A program made the position numbers and the translations under genes. Below are positions 1 through 7,370 of a stretch of 9,392 nucleotides of DNA, piece after piece (position 1 is the stretch's first letter; the number at the start of each line of letters is the position of its first letter). Source of the stretch: Oscillospiraceae bacterium. Its GTDB lineage: Bacteria > Bacillota > Clostridia > Oscillospirales > Ruminococcaceae. The notes beneath the pieces are model-generated. The model did no database searches. It was not told the DNA's origin and saw only the letters and a list, made by a program, of their open reading frames with translations. The stretch is taken from NCBI GenBank assembly GCA_900768705.1, contig CAAGEB010000133.1, positions 1 to 9,392 of the forward strand, given 5' to 3'.

Positions 1-19
1 AGCAAAGCGCTAAAAGGGT

Positions 20-117
20 TCGGGGAAAAACAAGAGTTTTTCCCCGATTTGTTGAGACGGCTTTAGCCGTCGAGACAAACAAAGGGGGTTTGGGGGAAAA
101 CGGTGTTTTCCCCCAAA
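20..117. repeat. Cluster of three palindromes (intergenic repeat)
   Basis: Three hairpins lie back to back. The first pairs 20-31 with 36-47 (12 bp, loop AAGA). The second pairs GACGGC (56-61) with GCCGTC (66-71) around a TTTA loop, and TTTGT/ACAAA (48-52/75-79) can extend it. The third pairs 89-101 with 105-117 (13 bp, loop GGT). The first and third have related arms (GGTTcGGGGaAAAAC and GGTTtGGGGGAAAAC), so they look like two copies of one palindromic unit flanking a different one. Neither outer hairpin is followed by a T-run, so a plain terminator is not convincing. I infer a dispersed intergenic palindromic repeat; the family is not identified. Confidence 0.6.
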
Positions 118-250
118 AAGGTATGGCGAGAAGAGAGAAAGCAATAACCACGAGACCTTGTTTTATTGATATGCTCTTGCCTTTACAGTATAAGATTGTC
201 CTTTTACAAGTCTCTATCCATATTCCAATGTGCAGTTGTGAAAAAATATT

Positions 251-285
251 AAAAAGGGTCGGGAGTTTTTTCTCCCGGCTTTCTT
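251..285. terminator. Possible intrinsic terminator, perhaps bidirectional
   Basis: CGGGAG (260-265) pairs with CTCCCG (272-277) around a six-T loop. An A-run (251-255) precedes the stem and CTTTCTTATT follows it. On the + strand the stem can extend by G-U pairs into 256-259/278-281. On the - strand the stem is followed by CCC and then five T. It could end an upstream transcript, or a convergent one, before the pyr promoter. The downstream T-run is broken, so confidence is moderate. Confidence 0.4.
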
Positions 286-340
286 ATTGTGGGAACAATG
301 TGAATAATTTTGAATTTTTTCCTAAAAATCGATTTTCTAC

Positions 341-369
341 TTGACAAATCGTCCGAAATCGGGTATAAT
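341..369 (+). promoter_or_regulatory. Consensus sigma-A promoter of the pyr operon
   Basis: TTGACA (341-346) and TATAAT (364-369) are separated by exactly 17 bp, a perfect match to the vegetative sigma-70/sigma-A consensus. The 40 bp upstream are rich in A and T runs and could act as an UP element. The expected transcription start is about 376-377, giving a leader of about 200 nt before pyrC. It is the only strong promoter I see ahead of the cluster. Confidence 0.92.
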
Positions 370-449
370 AAACAAAGTATGTAAACCGAATGCTTCGGAC
401 GGCGGCAGATGTAATTGCACAGTCCCCGTTCCGGTTTTCGGCAAACCAT

Positions 450-517
450 AACTTGTTGCGGCAAGTTCGGTCCGGTAAACTGCCGGCTATGGAAAATGTT
501 GACTTCAATGCCGCAGT
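450..517 (+). promoter_or_regulatory. Antiterminator and competing anti-antiterminator hairpin
   Basis: Positions 457-463 (TGCGGCA) are the exact complement of 509-515 (TGCCGCA) in the terminator's 5' arm. Two G-U pairs (455-456/516-517) and four further pairs (464-467/501-504, across a four-base bulge) can extend the helix. This antiterminator would block the terminator. The same bases lie in the loop and 3' arm of hairpin 450-455/462-467 (AACTTG, loop TTGCGG, CAAGTT), so stabilising that hairpin would release the terminator. The pairings are read directly from the sequence; the switching role is inference by analogy with PyrR-type leaders. Confidence 0.55.
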
Positions 518-533
518 TTGCGGCATTTTTTTT
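507..533 (+). terminator. Intrinsic terminator in the pyr leader (attenuator)
   Basis: A perfect 9-bp stem, AATGCCGCA (507-515) with TGCGGCATT (519-527), closes a GTT loop and runs into eight T (526-533). It lies 43 bp before the pyrC start codon and inside the pyr transcript, so it must be bypassed for operon expression. Confidence 0.9.
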
Positions 534-564
534 GCAGAACGAAAAAACAGCGTGTGGGCGAAAA

Positions 565-570
565 AAGGAG
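565..570 (+). promoter_or_regulatory. pyrC ribosome binding site
   Basis: AAGGAG sits 6 nt before ATG at 577. It fixes the pyrC start against an in-frame upstream TTG at 415, which would place the coding region across the leader terminator and would add 54 residues absent from the dihydroorotase family. Confidence 0.9.
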
Positions 571-576
571 AACGGT

Positions 577-1848
577 ATGGATTTATTGCTGAAAAACGGC
601 TATGTGGTGGACAGTGCCAACGGGTTTGAGGGTAAGGCGGATATCCTTGTGGACAAGGGTCTTATCGTCAGATGCGCACCGGAAATCACCGAACCGGCAG
701 ATAAGGTTATCGACTGTTCGGGAAAAACCATAATCCCCGGAATATGCGATATGCATGTTCATTTCCGTGACCCGGGGCAGACAGAGAAAGAGGACATTAT
801 CACCGGCAGCGAAGCGGCGGCAGCAGGGGGAGTTACTGCGGTTGCCTGTATGCCCAACACCGTTCCTCCGGTGGATAACGCCGAAACCGTAAGGTATATA
901 ATCGACAAGGCAAAGAATGCTAAAATCAAGGTTTACCCCGTAGGCTGCATAACCAAGGGCTTGAAAGGCGAGGAACTGTGCGACTTTGACGAGCTTCGGA
1001 AAGCAGGCTGCGTTGCGGTTTCCGACGACGGAAAGCCGGTTAAAAGCGTTTCAATGATGGCAAGGGCAATGGTAAAGGCGCACTATGCGGGGTTAAAGGT
1101 AATTTCCCACTGCGAGGATCAGGAAATAGTAAACGGCGGCATTATCAACAGCGGAAAGGTTTCCAGAGAGCTGGGGGTAAAGGGTATGCACCGTCTTTCC
1201 GAGGATATTTCAACAGCCCGTGAGGTTATGCTGGCAATGGATTTGGAAATGCCGATACACATAGCCCATGTTTCCACGGCGGCAAGTATGTTCCTTGTCC
1301 GTGAGGCGGCAAGATACGGCGCACTTGTTACCAGCGAGACCTGCCCGCACTACTTTTCGCTTACAGATGAATGTCTCCGCACCAGAGATGCGGATTACCG
1401 CATGAATCCCCCTCTGCGCACCGAACGGGATGTTGCCGCAATCACCGAGGGCGTCTGCGACGGCACCATAGACTGCATTGTGACGGATCACGCTCCCCAT
1501 ACCGCCGAACAGAAGGCGGACTTTGAAAAAGCTCCCAACGGAGTTGTGGGACTGGAAACCTCTCTGGCGGTGACGCTGACGGAGCTTTATCATACGGGAA
1601 AAATCCCGCTTTCCAGAATTGTGAAGCTGATGTGCGTCAATCCCAGAAAGATACTGGGTATCCCCGGCGGCAATTTCGATGCGGGAGAGCCTGCGGATAT
1701 TACAGTTTTCGACCCGGAGGAAGAGTGGATGGTGGTTCCCGAAAAGCTCCGTTCAAAATCCAAGAACACCTGCTTCAAGGGCAGAAGGCTGAAAGGCAGA
1801 GTCAAAATGACTTTGGTGGACGGCAAAGTAGTTTACGAAGATAAATAA
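577..1848 (+). CDS. pyrC: Dihydroorotase (class I, zinc amidohydrolase)
   Basis: PyrC reversibly cyclises N-carbamoyl-L-aspartate to L-dihydroorotate, the third step of UMP synthesis, in the cytoplasm. The 423-residue product is close to the usual length of the Gram-positive class I enzyme (about 425-430). The metal-binding motif DMHVHFRDPG is at residues 58-67 (His60, His62). VSDDGKPV at 148-155 carries the aspartate expected where other amidohydrolases use a carboxylated lysine. Further ligands are His178 (SHCED), His231 (IAHVS) and Asp304 (VTDHAPH). Asn277 in MNPPLR fits the substrate-binding loop. The C-terminal region (ADITVFDP, 373-380) is the typical small beta-sandwich domain. All catalytic positions look intact. 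It is the first gene after the attenuator, and pyrF starts 18 bp downstream, so the two are surely cotranscribed. Confidence 0.97.
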   Translation: MDLLLKNGYVVDSANGFEGKADILVDKGLIVRCAPEITEPADKVIDCSGKTIIPGICDMHVHFRDPGQTEKEDIITGSEAAAAGGVTAVACMPNTVPPVDNAETVRYIIDKAKNAKIKVYPVGCITKGLKGEELCDFDELRKAGCVAVSDDGKPVKSVSMMARAMVKAHYAGLKVISHCEDQEIVNGGIINSGKVSRELGVKGMHRLSEDISTAREVMLAMDLEMPIHIAHVSTAASMFLVREAARYGALVTSETCPHYFSLTDECLRTRDADYRMNPPLRTERDVAAITEGVCDGTIDCIVTDHAPHTAEQKADFEKAPNGVVGLETSLAVTLTELYHTGKIPLSRIVKLMCVNPRKILGIPGGNFDAGEPADITVFDPEEEWMVVPEKLRSKSKNTCFKGRRLKGRVKMTLVDGKVVYEDK

Positions 1849-1866
1849 TTATCGGGAGGATTATAT

Positions 1867-2799
1867 ATGTCACTGGACAGACTGATTGAGAAAATCGAGC
1901 GTACCCAGAACCCCACTGTGGCGGGACTTGACCCCAAGCTGGACTATGTTCCGGAGTATATCAAGCGCAAATGCTTCGACAAGTACGGCGAAACCCTGAA
2001 GGGTGCGGCGAAGGCTATTCTGGAATTCAACAAGGGACTGATTGACGCACTCTGCGACATCGTTCCCGCCGTAAAGCCCCAGGCGGCTTACTATGAAATG
2101 TACGGCGCACCGGGAGTGAAAGCCCTTTATAAAACTCAGGAATACGCCCGCTCAAAGGGGATGTATGTCATCACCGACGCCAAGCGCAACGACATCGGAG
2201 CAACAATGGAAGCCTACGCCACCGCTCACCTTGGAAAGGTTAAGGTTGGCAGCAGCGAGTTCGAGCCTTTTCTCGGGGACGCTCTTACCGTAAACGGTTA
2301 TCTGGGCAGCGACGGGATAAAGCCGCTTCTGAAAACCTGCTCCGAATATGACAAGGGCATTTTCGTGCTGGTAAAAACCTCCAATCCCTCCGGCGGCGAG
2401 CTTCAGGATAAGCTGATTGAGGGAAAGCCCGTTTATGAGGTTATGGGCGAAATGTGCGCCAAGTGGGGCGAAGAGCTGGGCGGCGTTTACGGCTACAGCG
2501 GCGTTGGCGCAGTTGTGGGAGCTACATATCCCGAGCAGCTTACCGAGCTTCGCAAAAAGCTGCCCACGGTGTTCTTCCTTATTCCCGGCTACGGCGCACA
2601 GGGCGGAACTGCCAAGGACATCGGGGGTGCCTTTGACGAAAAGGGTCTGGGCGGCATTGTGAACAGCTCACGGGGCATTATGTGCGCATATCAGAAGCAG
2701 AAGTGTGACGAACACGATTTTGCGGGGGCTGCACGCCGTGAGGCAATCCGTATGAGAGATGAAATAATGGGCATAGTAGGTAAAATCAGCCTGAAATAA
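1867..2799 (+). CDS. pyrF: Orotidine 5'-phosphate decarboxylase, type 2
   Basis: PyrF decarboxylates OMP to UMP, the last step of the pathway. The start ATG follows GGGAGGA (1854-1860) by 6 nt. At 310 residues it is longer than the Bacillus/E. coli form (about 240) and fits the longer 'type 2' subfamily seen in actinobacteria, myxobacteria and many clostridia. Active-site signatures are visible: AGLDP with Asp22, AVKPQ with Lys70, and DAKRNDIG at 104-111, giving the catalytic Asp104/Lys106/Asp109 set. VKTSNPS at 169-175 and the glycine-rich IPGYGAQGG segment belong to the phosphate-binding side of the barrel. The gene lies 18 bp after pyrC and 15 bp before carA. No truncation or frameshift is apparent. 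Confidence 0.95.
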   Translation: MSLDRLIEKIERTQNPTVAGLDPKLDYVPEYIKRKCFDKYGETLKGAAKAILEFNKGLIDALCDIVPAVKPQAAYYEMYGAPGVKALYKTQEYARSKGMYVITDAKRNDIGATMEAYATAHLGKVKVGSSEFEPFLGDALTVNGYLGSDGIKPLLKTCSEYDKGIFVLVKTSNPSGGELQDKLIEGKPVYEVMGEMCAKWGEELGGVYGYSGVGAVVGATYPEQLTELRKKLPTVFFLIPGYGAQGGTAKDIGGAFDEKGLGGIVNSSRGIMCAYQKQKCDEHDFAGAARREAIRMRDEIMGIVGKISLK

Positions 2800-2814
2800 T
2801 TACCGGAGGACAAA

Positions 2815-3909
2815 ATGAGTTTGGATAACAAAAACAAAGCACGGCTTTTGCTGGCAGACGGTACGGTGATTGAGGGAAAATCCTTCGGAGCGGCGGGGAC
2901 GACCATCGGCGAGATAGTTTTCACCACGGCAATGACAGGCTATCAGGAAACCCTCACCGACCCCAGCTACTGCGGACAGATAGTAATGCAGACCTTTCCC
3001 CTTATCGGAAACTACGGCGTTAATAAAATCGACCCGGAATCGAAAAAGCCCGCTCTTAAAGGCTATATCGTAAGAGAGTGCTGCGAGGTTCCTTCAAATT
3101 TCCGCTGCGAGGGCGATCTGGACAGCTATCTGAAGGAAAACAACATAATCGGCATTTACGATATTGACACCCGTGCGCTTACGAGAAAAATCCGTGAAAA
3201 GGGCGTTATGAACGGCGCAATTATCTGCGGCGATTACGACGAACAGGCGCTTCTGGAGGAAATCCGCAGCTACAGGGTGGGCAAGGTGGTTCCCACGGTA
3301 AGCGTTGCGGAAAAGGAAGTTTTCACGGCGGAAAATCCGAAATTCAATGTGGTTCTTATGGACTACGGCTATAAATTCAATATCCGCAGAGAGCTGGTAA
3401 AGCGGGGCTGCAATGTGACGGTAATGCCCTCCACCGCCTCTGCCGAGGAGATAAAGTCGCTTAATCCCGACGGCATTATGCTTTCCAACGGTCCCGGCGA
3501 CCCGGAGGAAAACACCGAAGCCATAAATACGCTGCGGGAGCTTATTCCCGCACAAATTCCCACCTTCGGAATTTGTCTGGGACATCAGCTTCTGGCTCTG
3601 GCAAACGGCGCAAAAACCGAAAAGCTGAAATACGGACACCGGGGCGGAAATCAGCCGGTTAAGGATATTGCCATGGACAGAACCTTCATAACCTCCCAGA
3701 ATCACGGCTATGCCGTAATCGGGGAATCCGTTCCCGAGGCTGCCGGAGAGGTCAGCCACATCAACGGCAACGACGGCACCTGCGAGGGCGTCCGCTATAA
3801 AAACGCCCCTGCTTTCACGGTTCAGTTCCACCCCGAAGCAAGCGGCGGTCCTCACGATACTTCCTATCTGTTTGATAAATTTCTGGAGCTTATGGAGGAG
3901 AAAAGATAA
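2815..3909 (+). CDS. carA: Carbamoyl-phosphate synthase small subunit (glutaminase)
   Basis: CarA hydrolyses glutamine and channels ammonia to CarB for carbamoyl phosphate synthesis, which feeds both pyrimidines and arginine. The start ATG has GGAGGA (2805-2810) 4 nt upstream. Length is 364 residues, normal for the family. The N-terminal half is the CarA-specific domain (for example TAMTGYQETLTDPSYCGQ, 38-55). The C-terminal half is a class I glutamine amidotransferase: SNGPGDP (224-230), nucleophile Cys254 in GICLGHQ, NHGYAV (296-301), and HPEASGGP (339-346) giving His339 and Glu341 to complete the triad. All key residues are present. Its stop codon overlaps the carB start by 1 nt (TAATG), consistent with translational coupling of the two subunits. 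Because it sits in a pyr operon it is probably the pyrimidine-responsive copy; a separate arginine-linked copy may exist elsewhere. Confidence 0.97.
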   Translation: MSLDNKNKARLLLADGTVIEGKSFGAAGTTIGEIVFTTAMTGYQETLTDPSYCGQIVMQTFPLIGNYGVNKIDPESKKPALKGYIVRECCEVPSNFRCEGDLDSYLKENNIIGIYDIDTRALTRKIREKGVMNGAIICGDYDEQALLEEIRSYRVGKVVPTVSVAEKEVFTAENPKFNVVLMDYGYKFNIRRELVKRGCNVTVMPSTASAEEIKSLNPDGIMLSNGPGDPEENTEAINTLRELIPAQIPTFGICLGHQLLALANGAKTEKLKYGHRGGNQPVKDIAMDRTFITSQNHGYAVIGESVPEAAGEVSHINGNDGTCEGVRYKNAPAFTVQFHPEASGGPHDTSYLFDKFLELMEEKR

Positions 3910-6900
3910 TGCCGTTAAGAAGTGACATAAAGAAAGTACTTGTAATAGGTTCGGGTCCTATTGTTATCGGTCAGGCTGCCGAGTTTGACTACGCAGGAAC
4001 TCAGGCGTGCCGTGCGCTGAAGCAGGAGGGACTTGAGGTTGTTCTTATAAATTCCAACCCCGCAACCATTATGACGGACAAGCACATGGCGGACAAAATC
4101 TATATCGAGCCGCTTACGCTGGATGTTGTCAAGAAGGTTATCGAGATTGAGAAGCCCGACAGCGTGGTTTCCAATCTGGGCGGTCAGACTGCGCTTACTC
4201 TGTCCATGCAGCTTGCGGAAAGCGGTTTCCTTGCCGAGCATAATGTAAAGCTGCTGGGTTCCAACCCTGAAACAATTCACAAGGCAGAGGACAGACAGGC
4301 TTTCAAGGATACAATGGAAGCAATCGGTCAGCCCTGCATTCCCTCCAAGGTTGTGGAAACCGTTGAGGACGCAATGGCGTTCGCCGAGGAGATAGGCTAT
4401 CCCGTAATCGTCCGTCCCGCATTCACTCTGGGCGGCACCGGCGGCGGTATTGCCGAAAACCCTGCCGAGCTTCACGAAACCGCCACCAACGGTCTGCGGC
4501 TTTCTCCCATTACCCAGATACTGGTGGAGAAGTGCATTGCGGGCTGGAAGGAAATCGAGTTCGAGGTTATGAGAGACCGTAAGGGCAATGTTATCACCGT
4601 CTGCTCCATGGAGAACTTCGACCCGGTGGGTGTTCATACCGGCGATTCCATTGTAGTTGCGCCCTGCGTTACTCTGGCAGACAAGGAATACCAGATGCTC
4701 CGTACCGCCGCTCTGGATATTATTCAGGCGTTGAAGGTGGAGGGCGGCTGCAACTGTCAGTTTGCATTGAAGCCCGACAGCTTTGATTATGCGGTAATCG
4801 AGGTTAATCCGAGAGTTTCCCGCTCCTCCGCACTGGCTTCCAAGGCTACAGGCTATCCTATCGCCAAGGTTGCGGCGAGAATTGCGGTGGGCTATACCCT
4901 TGACGAAATCGTAAATCAGGTTACGGGCAAAACCTACGCCTGCTTTGAGCCTGCACTGGACTATCTTGTTGTTAAATTCCCGAAATGGCCCTTTGACAAG
5001 TTTGTTTACGCCAAGAAAACCCTTGGCACGCAGATGAAGGCGACAGGCGAAATTATGGCGATTGCCCCCTCCTTTGAGGCGGGTATGATGAAGGCTGTCC
5101 GCTCCATCGAGCTGAAAATGGACACCCTCACCAAGCCGGAATTTACAAAGCTCACCGATGAACAGGTGGTGGAAAAGCTTCACGATGTGGATGTTGACCG
5201 TGCTTTCTGCGTATTTGAGGCACTGAAACGGGGAGTTTCCATTGACACCATTCACGATATTACAAAGATTGACAAGTGGTTTATCGCCAAGCTGAACAAT
5301 CTGGCGCAGCTGGAAAAATCCCTTGCCGAGGGCGAGCTTACTCAGGAAAAATACGATACCGCAAAGAAATACTGCTATCTGGACGATTCAATCGAGAAAA
5401 TATCGGGAAAGAAGCTTGCCGACTGCGGAATAGAGCGCAGATTGGCGGTCTATAAAATGGTTGACACCTGCGCAGCGGAATTCTCTGCGGAAACTCCTTA
5501 TTTCTACAGCACCTTCGACCGTGAGAACGAAGCGGCGGAGTTTATCGAAGAGCATAAGACCGACAAGAAGAAGGTTATAGTATTCGGTTCGGGTCCTATC
5601 AGAATAGGACAGGGAATTGAGTTCGACTACTGCTCCGTTCACTGCGTATGGACGCTGAAGGAAGAGGGCTGCGAGGCTGTTATCTGCAACAACAACCCCG
5701 AAACCGTTTCCACAGATTTCGATACCGGCACACGCCTTTACTTCGACCCGCTTACCAAGGAGGATGTGGAGGCTCTCATTGCCACCGAAAAGCCCTACGG
5801 CTGCGTTGTACAGTTCGGCGGTCAGACGGCAATCAAGCTCACCAAGTATCTCACCGAAATGGGCGTGCGTATTCTCGGCACACAGGCTGCGGATATTGAC
5901 GCCGCAGAGGACAGAGAGCTGTTCGACGAGCTGCTGGAAAAGTGCAATATCCCCCGTCCCAAGGGAGAGACCGTTTTCACCGAGCAGGAGGCTCTTAAAG
6001 CGGCAAACGAGCTGGGCTATCCCGTTCTGCTCCGTCCTTCTTATGTTCTGGGCGGTCAGAATATGATTATCGCCCACTGCGACAGCGATGTTTCCGAATA
6101 TATGAAGATAATCACCGCCACCGAGCTGGAAAACCCCGTGCTTATCGATAAGTATATGATGGGTACCGAGGTGGAGGTTGACGCTATCTGCGACGGAGAG
6201 GATTTTGTAATCCCCGGCATTATGGAGCATGTGGAGAGAGCGGGAATTCATTCCGGCGACTCTATCTCCATTTATCCCTGCCAGAACCTTTCCGACCATA
6301 TCAAGAAGGTTATCATCGACTACACCGAAAAGCTTGCAAAGGCTCTTCATGTAATCGGTCTGGTGAATATCCAGTATGTGGTTTACAATCACGAGGTTTA
6401 TGTTATCGAGGTAAATCCCCGTTCTTCCAGAACCGTGCCTTACATCAGCAAGGTTACGGGAGTTCCTATGGTGGATCTGGCAACCAAGATTATCCTTGGC
6501 AGGAAGCTGAAGGATATGGGCTACAAGAGCGGTCTTTATCCCGAAAGCAAGTATATTGCGGTGAAGGTTCCCGTATTCAGCTTTGAAAAGCTCCATGATG
6601 TGGATAACCAGCTGGGTCCGGAAATGAAATCCACAGGCGAATGTCTGGGTATTGCCACCACCTTCGGCGAGGCTCTGTACAAGGGTCTTGTGGGAGCGGG
6701 CTATAAGTTCTGCGACAAGGGCGGCGTGCTTATTTCCGTTCGTGATTCCGATAAGAACGAAGTTATCGAAATCGCAAGCCGTTTCGAGGAATTGGGCTTC
6801 AAGATTTACGCCACTGCGGGAACAGCCTCCGTTCTGAACCGCAATATGGTTGCCGCAAACCATGTTTACCGTATTCACGACTGCAAGGAGCCGAATGTTA

Positions 6901-7115
6901 TCACTCTGCTGGAAAGCGGAGAGATAAACTATGTGGTATCCACCTCCGAAACCGGCAGAAAGCCTTCTCTGGACAGCGTTCGCATGAGAAGAAAGGCGGT
7001 GGAGCGTTCCATCGTATGCCTTACCGCTATCGATACCGCTAATGCTCTGCTGGACTGCCTTGAACACAGACGGAGTGTTGAGGATATCGAGCTTGTGGAT
7101 ATTACGAAAATCTGA
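3909..7115 (+). CDS. carB: Carbamoyl-phosphate synthase large subunit
   Basis: CarB makes carbamoyl phosphate from bicarbonate, ammonia and two ATP. The ribosome binding site GGAGGAG (3894-3900) lies inside the end of carA. The 1068 residues match the usual length of about 1070 and show the internal duplication. The first synthetase half (about 1-400) has GSGPIVIGQAAEFDYAG (14-30), an ATP-grasp glycine loop GGTGGG (175-180) and IEVNPRVSRSS (297-307). A helical oligomerisation region spans about 401-550. The second half (about 551-930) has GSGPIRIGQGIEFDYC (560-575), GGQNM (715-719) and IEVNPRSSRT (833-842). The C-terminal MGS-like allosteric domain (about 936-1068) contains YATAGTA (967-973) and STSETGRK (1011-1018), positions that bind nucleotide or ornithine effectors in relatives, so UMP feedback is plausible but not proven. 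No disruption is seen. Confidence 0.98.
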   Translation: MPLRSDIKKVLVIGSGPIVIGQAAEFDYAGTQACRALKQEGLEVVLINSNPATIMTDKHMADKIYIEPLTLDVVKKVIEIEKPDSVVSNLGGQTALTLSMQLAESGFLAEHNVKLLGSNPETIHKAEDRQAFKDTMEAIGQPCIPSKVVETVEDAMAFAEEIGYPVIVRPAFTLGGTGGGIAENPAELHETATNGLRLSPITQILVEKCIAGWKEIEFEVMRDRKGNVITVCSMENFDPVGVHTGDSIVVAPCVTLADKEYQMLRTAALDIIQALKVEGGCNCQFALKPDSFDYAVIEVNPRVSRSSALASKATGYPIAKVAARIAVGYTLDEIVNQVTGKTYACFEPALDYLVVKFPKWPFDKFVYAKKTLGTQMKATGEIMAIAPSFEAGMMKAVRSIELKMDTLTKPEFTKLTDEQVVEKLHDVDVDRAFCVFEALKRGVSIDTIHDITKIDKWFIAKLNNLAQLEKSLAEGELTQEKYDTAKKYCYLDDSIEKISGKKLADCGIERRLAVYKMVDTCAAEFSAETPYFYSTFDRENEAAEFIEEHKTDKKKVIVFGSGPIRIGQGIEFDYCSVHCVWTLKEEGCEAVICNNNPETVSTDFDTGTRLYFDPLTKEDVEALIATEKPYGCVVQFGGQTAIKLTKYLTEMGVRILGTQAADIDAAEDRELFDELLEKCNIPRPKGETVFTEQEALKAANELGYPVLLRPSYVLGGQNMIIAHCDSDVSEYMKIITATELENPVLIDKYMMGTEVEVDAICDGEDFVIPGIMEHVERAGIHSGDSISIYPCQNLSDHIKKVIIDYTEKLAKALHVIGLVNIQYVVYNHEVYVIEVNPRSSRTVPYISKVTGVPMVDLATKIILGRKLKDMGYKSGLYPESKYIAVKVPVFSFEKLHDVDNQLGPEMKSTGECLGIATTFGEALYKGLVGAGYKFCDKGGVLISVRDSDKNEVIEIASRFEELGFKIYATAGTASVLNRNMVAANHVYRIHDCKEPNVITLLESGEINYVVSTSETGRKPSLDSVRMRRKAVERSIVCLTAIDTANALLDCLEHRRSVEDIELVDITKI

Positions 7116-7122
7116 TTAATTT

Positions 7123-7163
7123 ACCGCCGCAGCCGTAGCATAAACAGTGCGGCGGTGATTTTT
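7123..7163 (+). terminator. Hairpin with T-run after carB
   Basis: ACCGCCGCA (7123-7131) pairs perfectly with TGCGGCGGT (7148-7156), followed by GA and five T. The 16-base loop is long for a strong terminator, and the T-run starts 2 bp after the stem. It begins 7 bp after the carB stop and could stop or reduce transcription into pyrK and pyrD, splitting the cluster into two units. Confidence 0.6.
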
Positions 7164-7196
7164 ACCGAAGAGCGTTTCTAAAGAATATTGAATAAT

Positions 7197-7355
7197 GGTC
7201 ACCTCTAAAAACCTTGTTTGAGTGAAAATGTGTAGAGCACACCGCCTGCTTCGTCAAACCTCCTAGCAAGGCATACAGCCTTGCGTCGTCGGCTTTCCTT
7301 GCATTCGGTGCCCTCTACCCATTTTCCCTTTTCAAACCGGTTTTTATAGGTTCCC
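7197..7355. repeat. Long imperfect inverted repeat with nested hairpin
   Basis: Arms of about 48-50 nt (7197-7244 and 7306-7355) are imperfect reverse complements. Shared blocks, read on the left arm, are CTAAAAACC (7204-7212; TATAAAAACC in the other arm), TTTGA (7218-7222), AAAATG (7225-7230) and GTAGAG (7232-7237), with ACCG (7241-7244) at the inner end. The 61-nt centre contains a perfect hairpin, GCAAGGC (7266-7272) with GCCTTGC (7278-7284), loop ATACA. As RNA, the whole unit would fold into one long rod. No protein-coding potential is evident. Confidence 0.7.
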
Positions 7356-7370
7356 TAATGAAAAAAGAAT

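Larger units (their letters stand above)
376..576 (+). promoter_or_regulatory. pyr operon 5' leader with attenuator
   Basis: This is the untranslated leader between the promoter and pyrC. Visible elements in order are a small hairpin CCGAA/TTCGG (386-390/394-398), a hairpin GGTTT/AAACC (433-437/443-447), a hairpin AACTTG/CAAGTT (450-455/462-467), a CCGG/CCGG pairing (472-475/483-486), the terminator at 507-533 and the pyrC ribosome binding site. A terminator inside the leader, with an upstream competitor for its 5' arm, is the hallmark of attenuation. In many Firmicutes pyr operons this is done by PyrR with UMP. I do not see the Bacillus-type PyrR-binding motif: AGTCC at 421-425 followed by GGTT at 433-436 is only a loose resemblance, and the purine-rich part is missing. 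The regulator is therefore undetermined. Confidence 0.7.

Noticed and set aside
1..66. Possible C-terminus of an upstream gene ending with TAG at 64-66
   Set aside because: Only 21 codons, nearly all within the palindromes. Cannot be supported without upstream sequence.
3..344. Frame open from the window edge to a stop at 342-344
   Set aside because: It translates the palindromic repeats and ends inside the -35 box of the promoter. No recognisable protein features.
415..576. In-frame upstream extension of pyrC from TTG at 415
   Set aside because: It would run through the leader terminator, lacks a ribosome binding site, and adds residues with no place in the dihydroorotase family. ATG at 577 has a good AAGGAG.
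390..629. 79-codon open frame from ATG at 390 as a leader peptide
   Set aside because: No ribosome binding site, crosses the terminator and overlaps pyrC out of frame. Its codons do not show a pyrimidine-linked or U-run pattern expected of a pyr leader peptide.
3094..3855. Antisense 253-codon open frame opposite carA
   Set aside because: Shadow of carA coding sequence; no independent evidence.
3915..5255. Long antisense open frame opposite carB, and a similar one at 5388-7067
   Set aside because: Both are mirrors of a long, well-conserved coding gene with biased codon use. No ribosome binding sites or recognisable domains.
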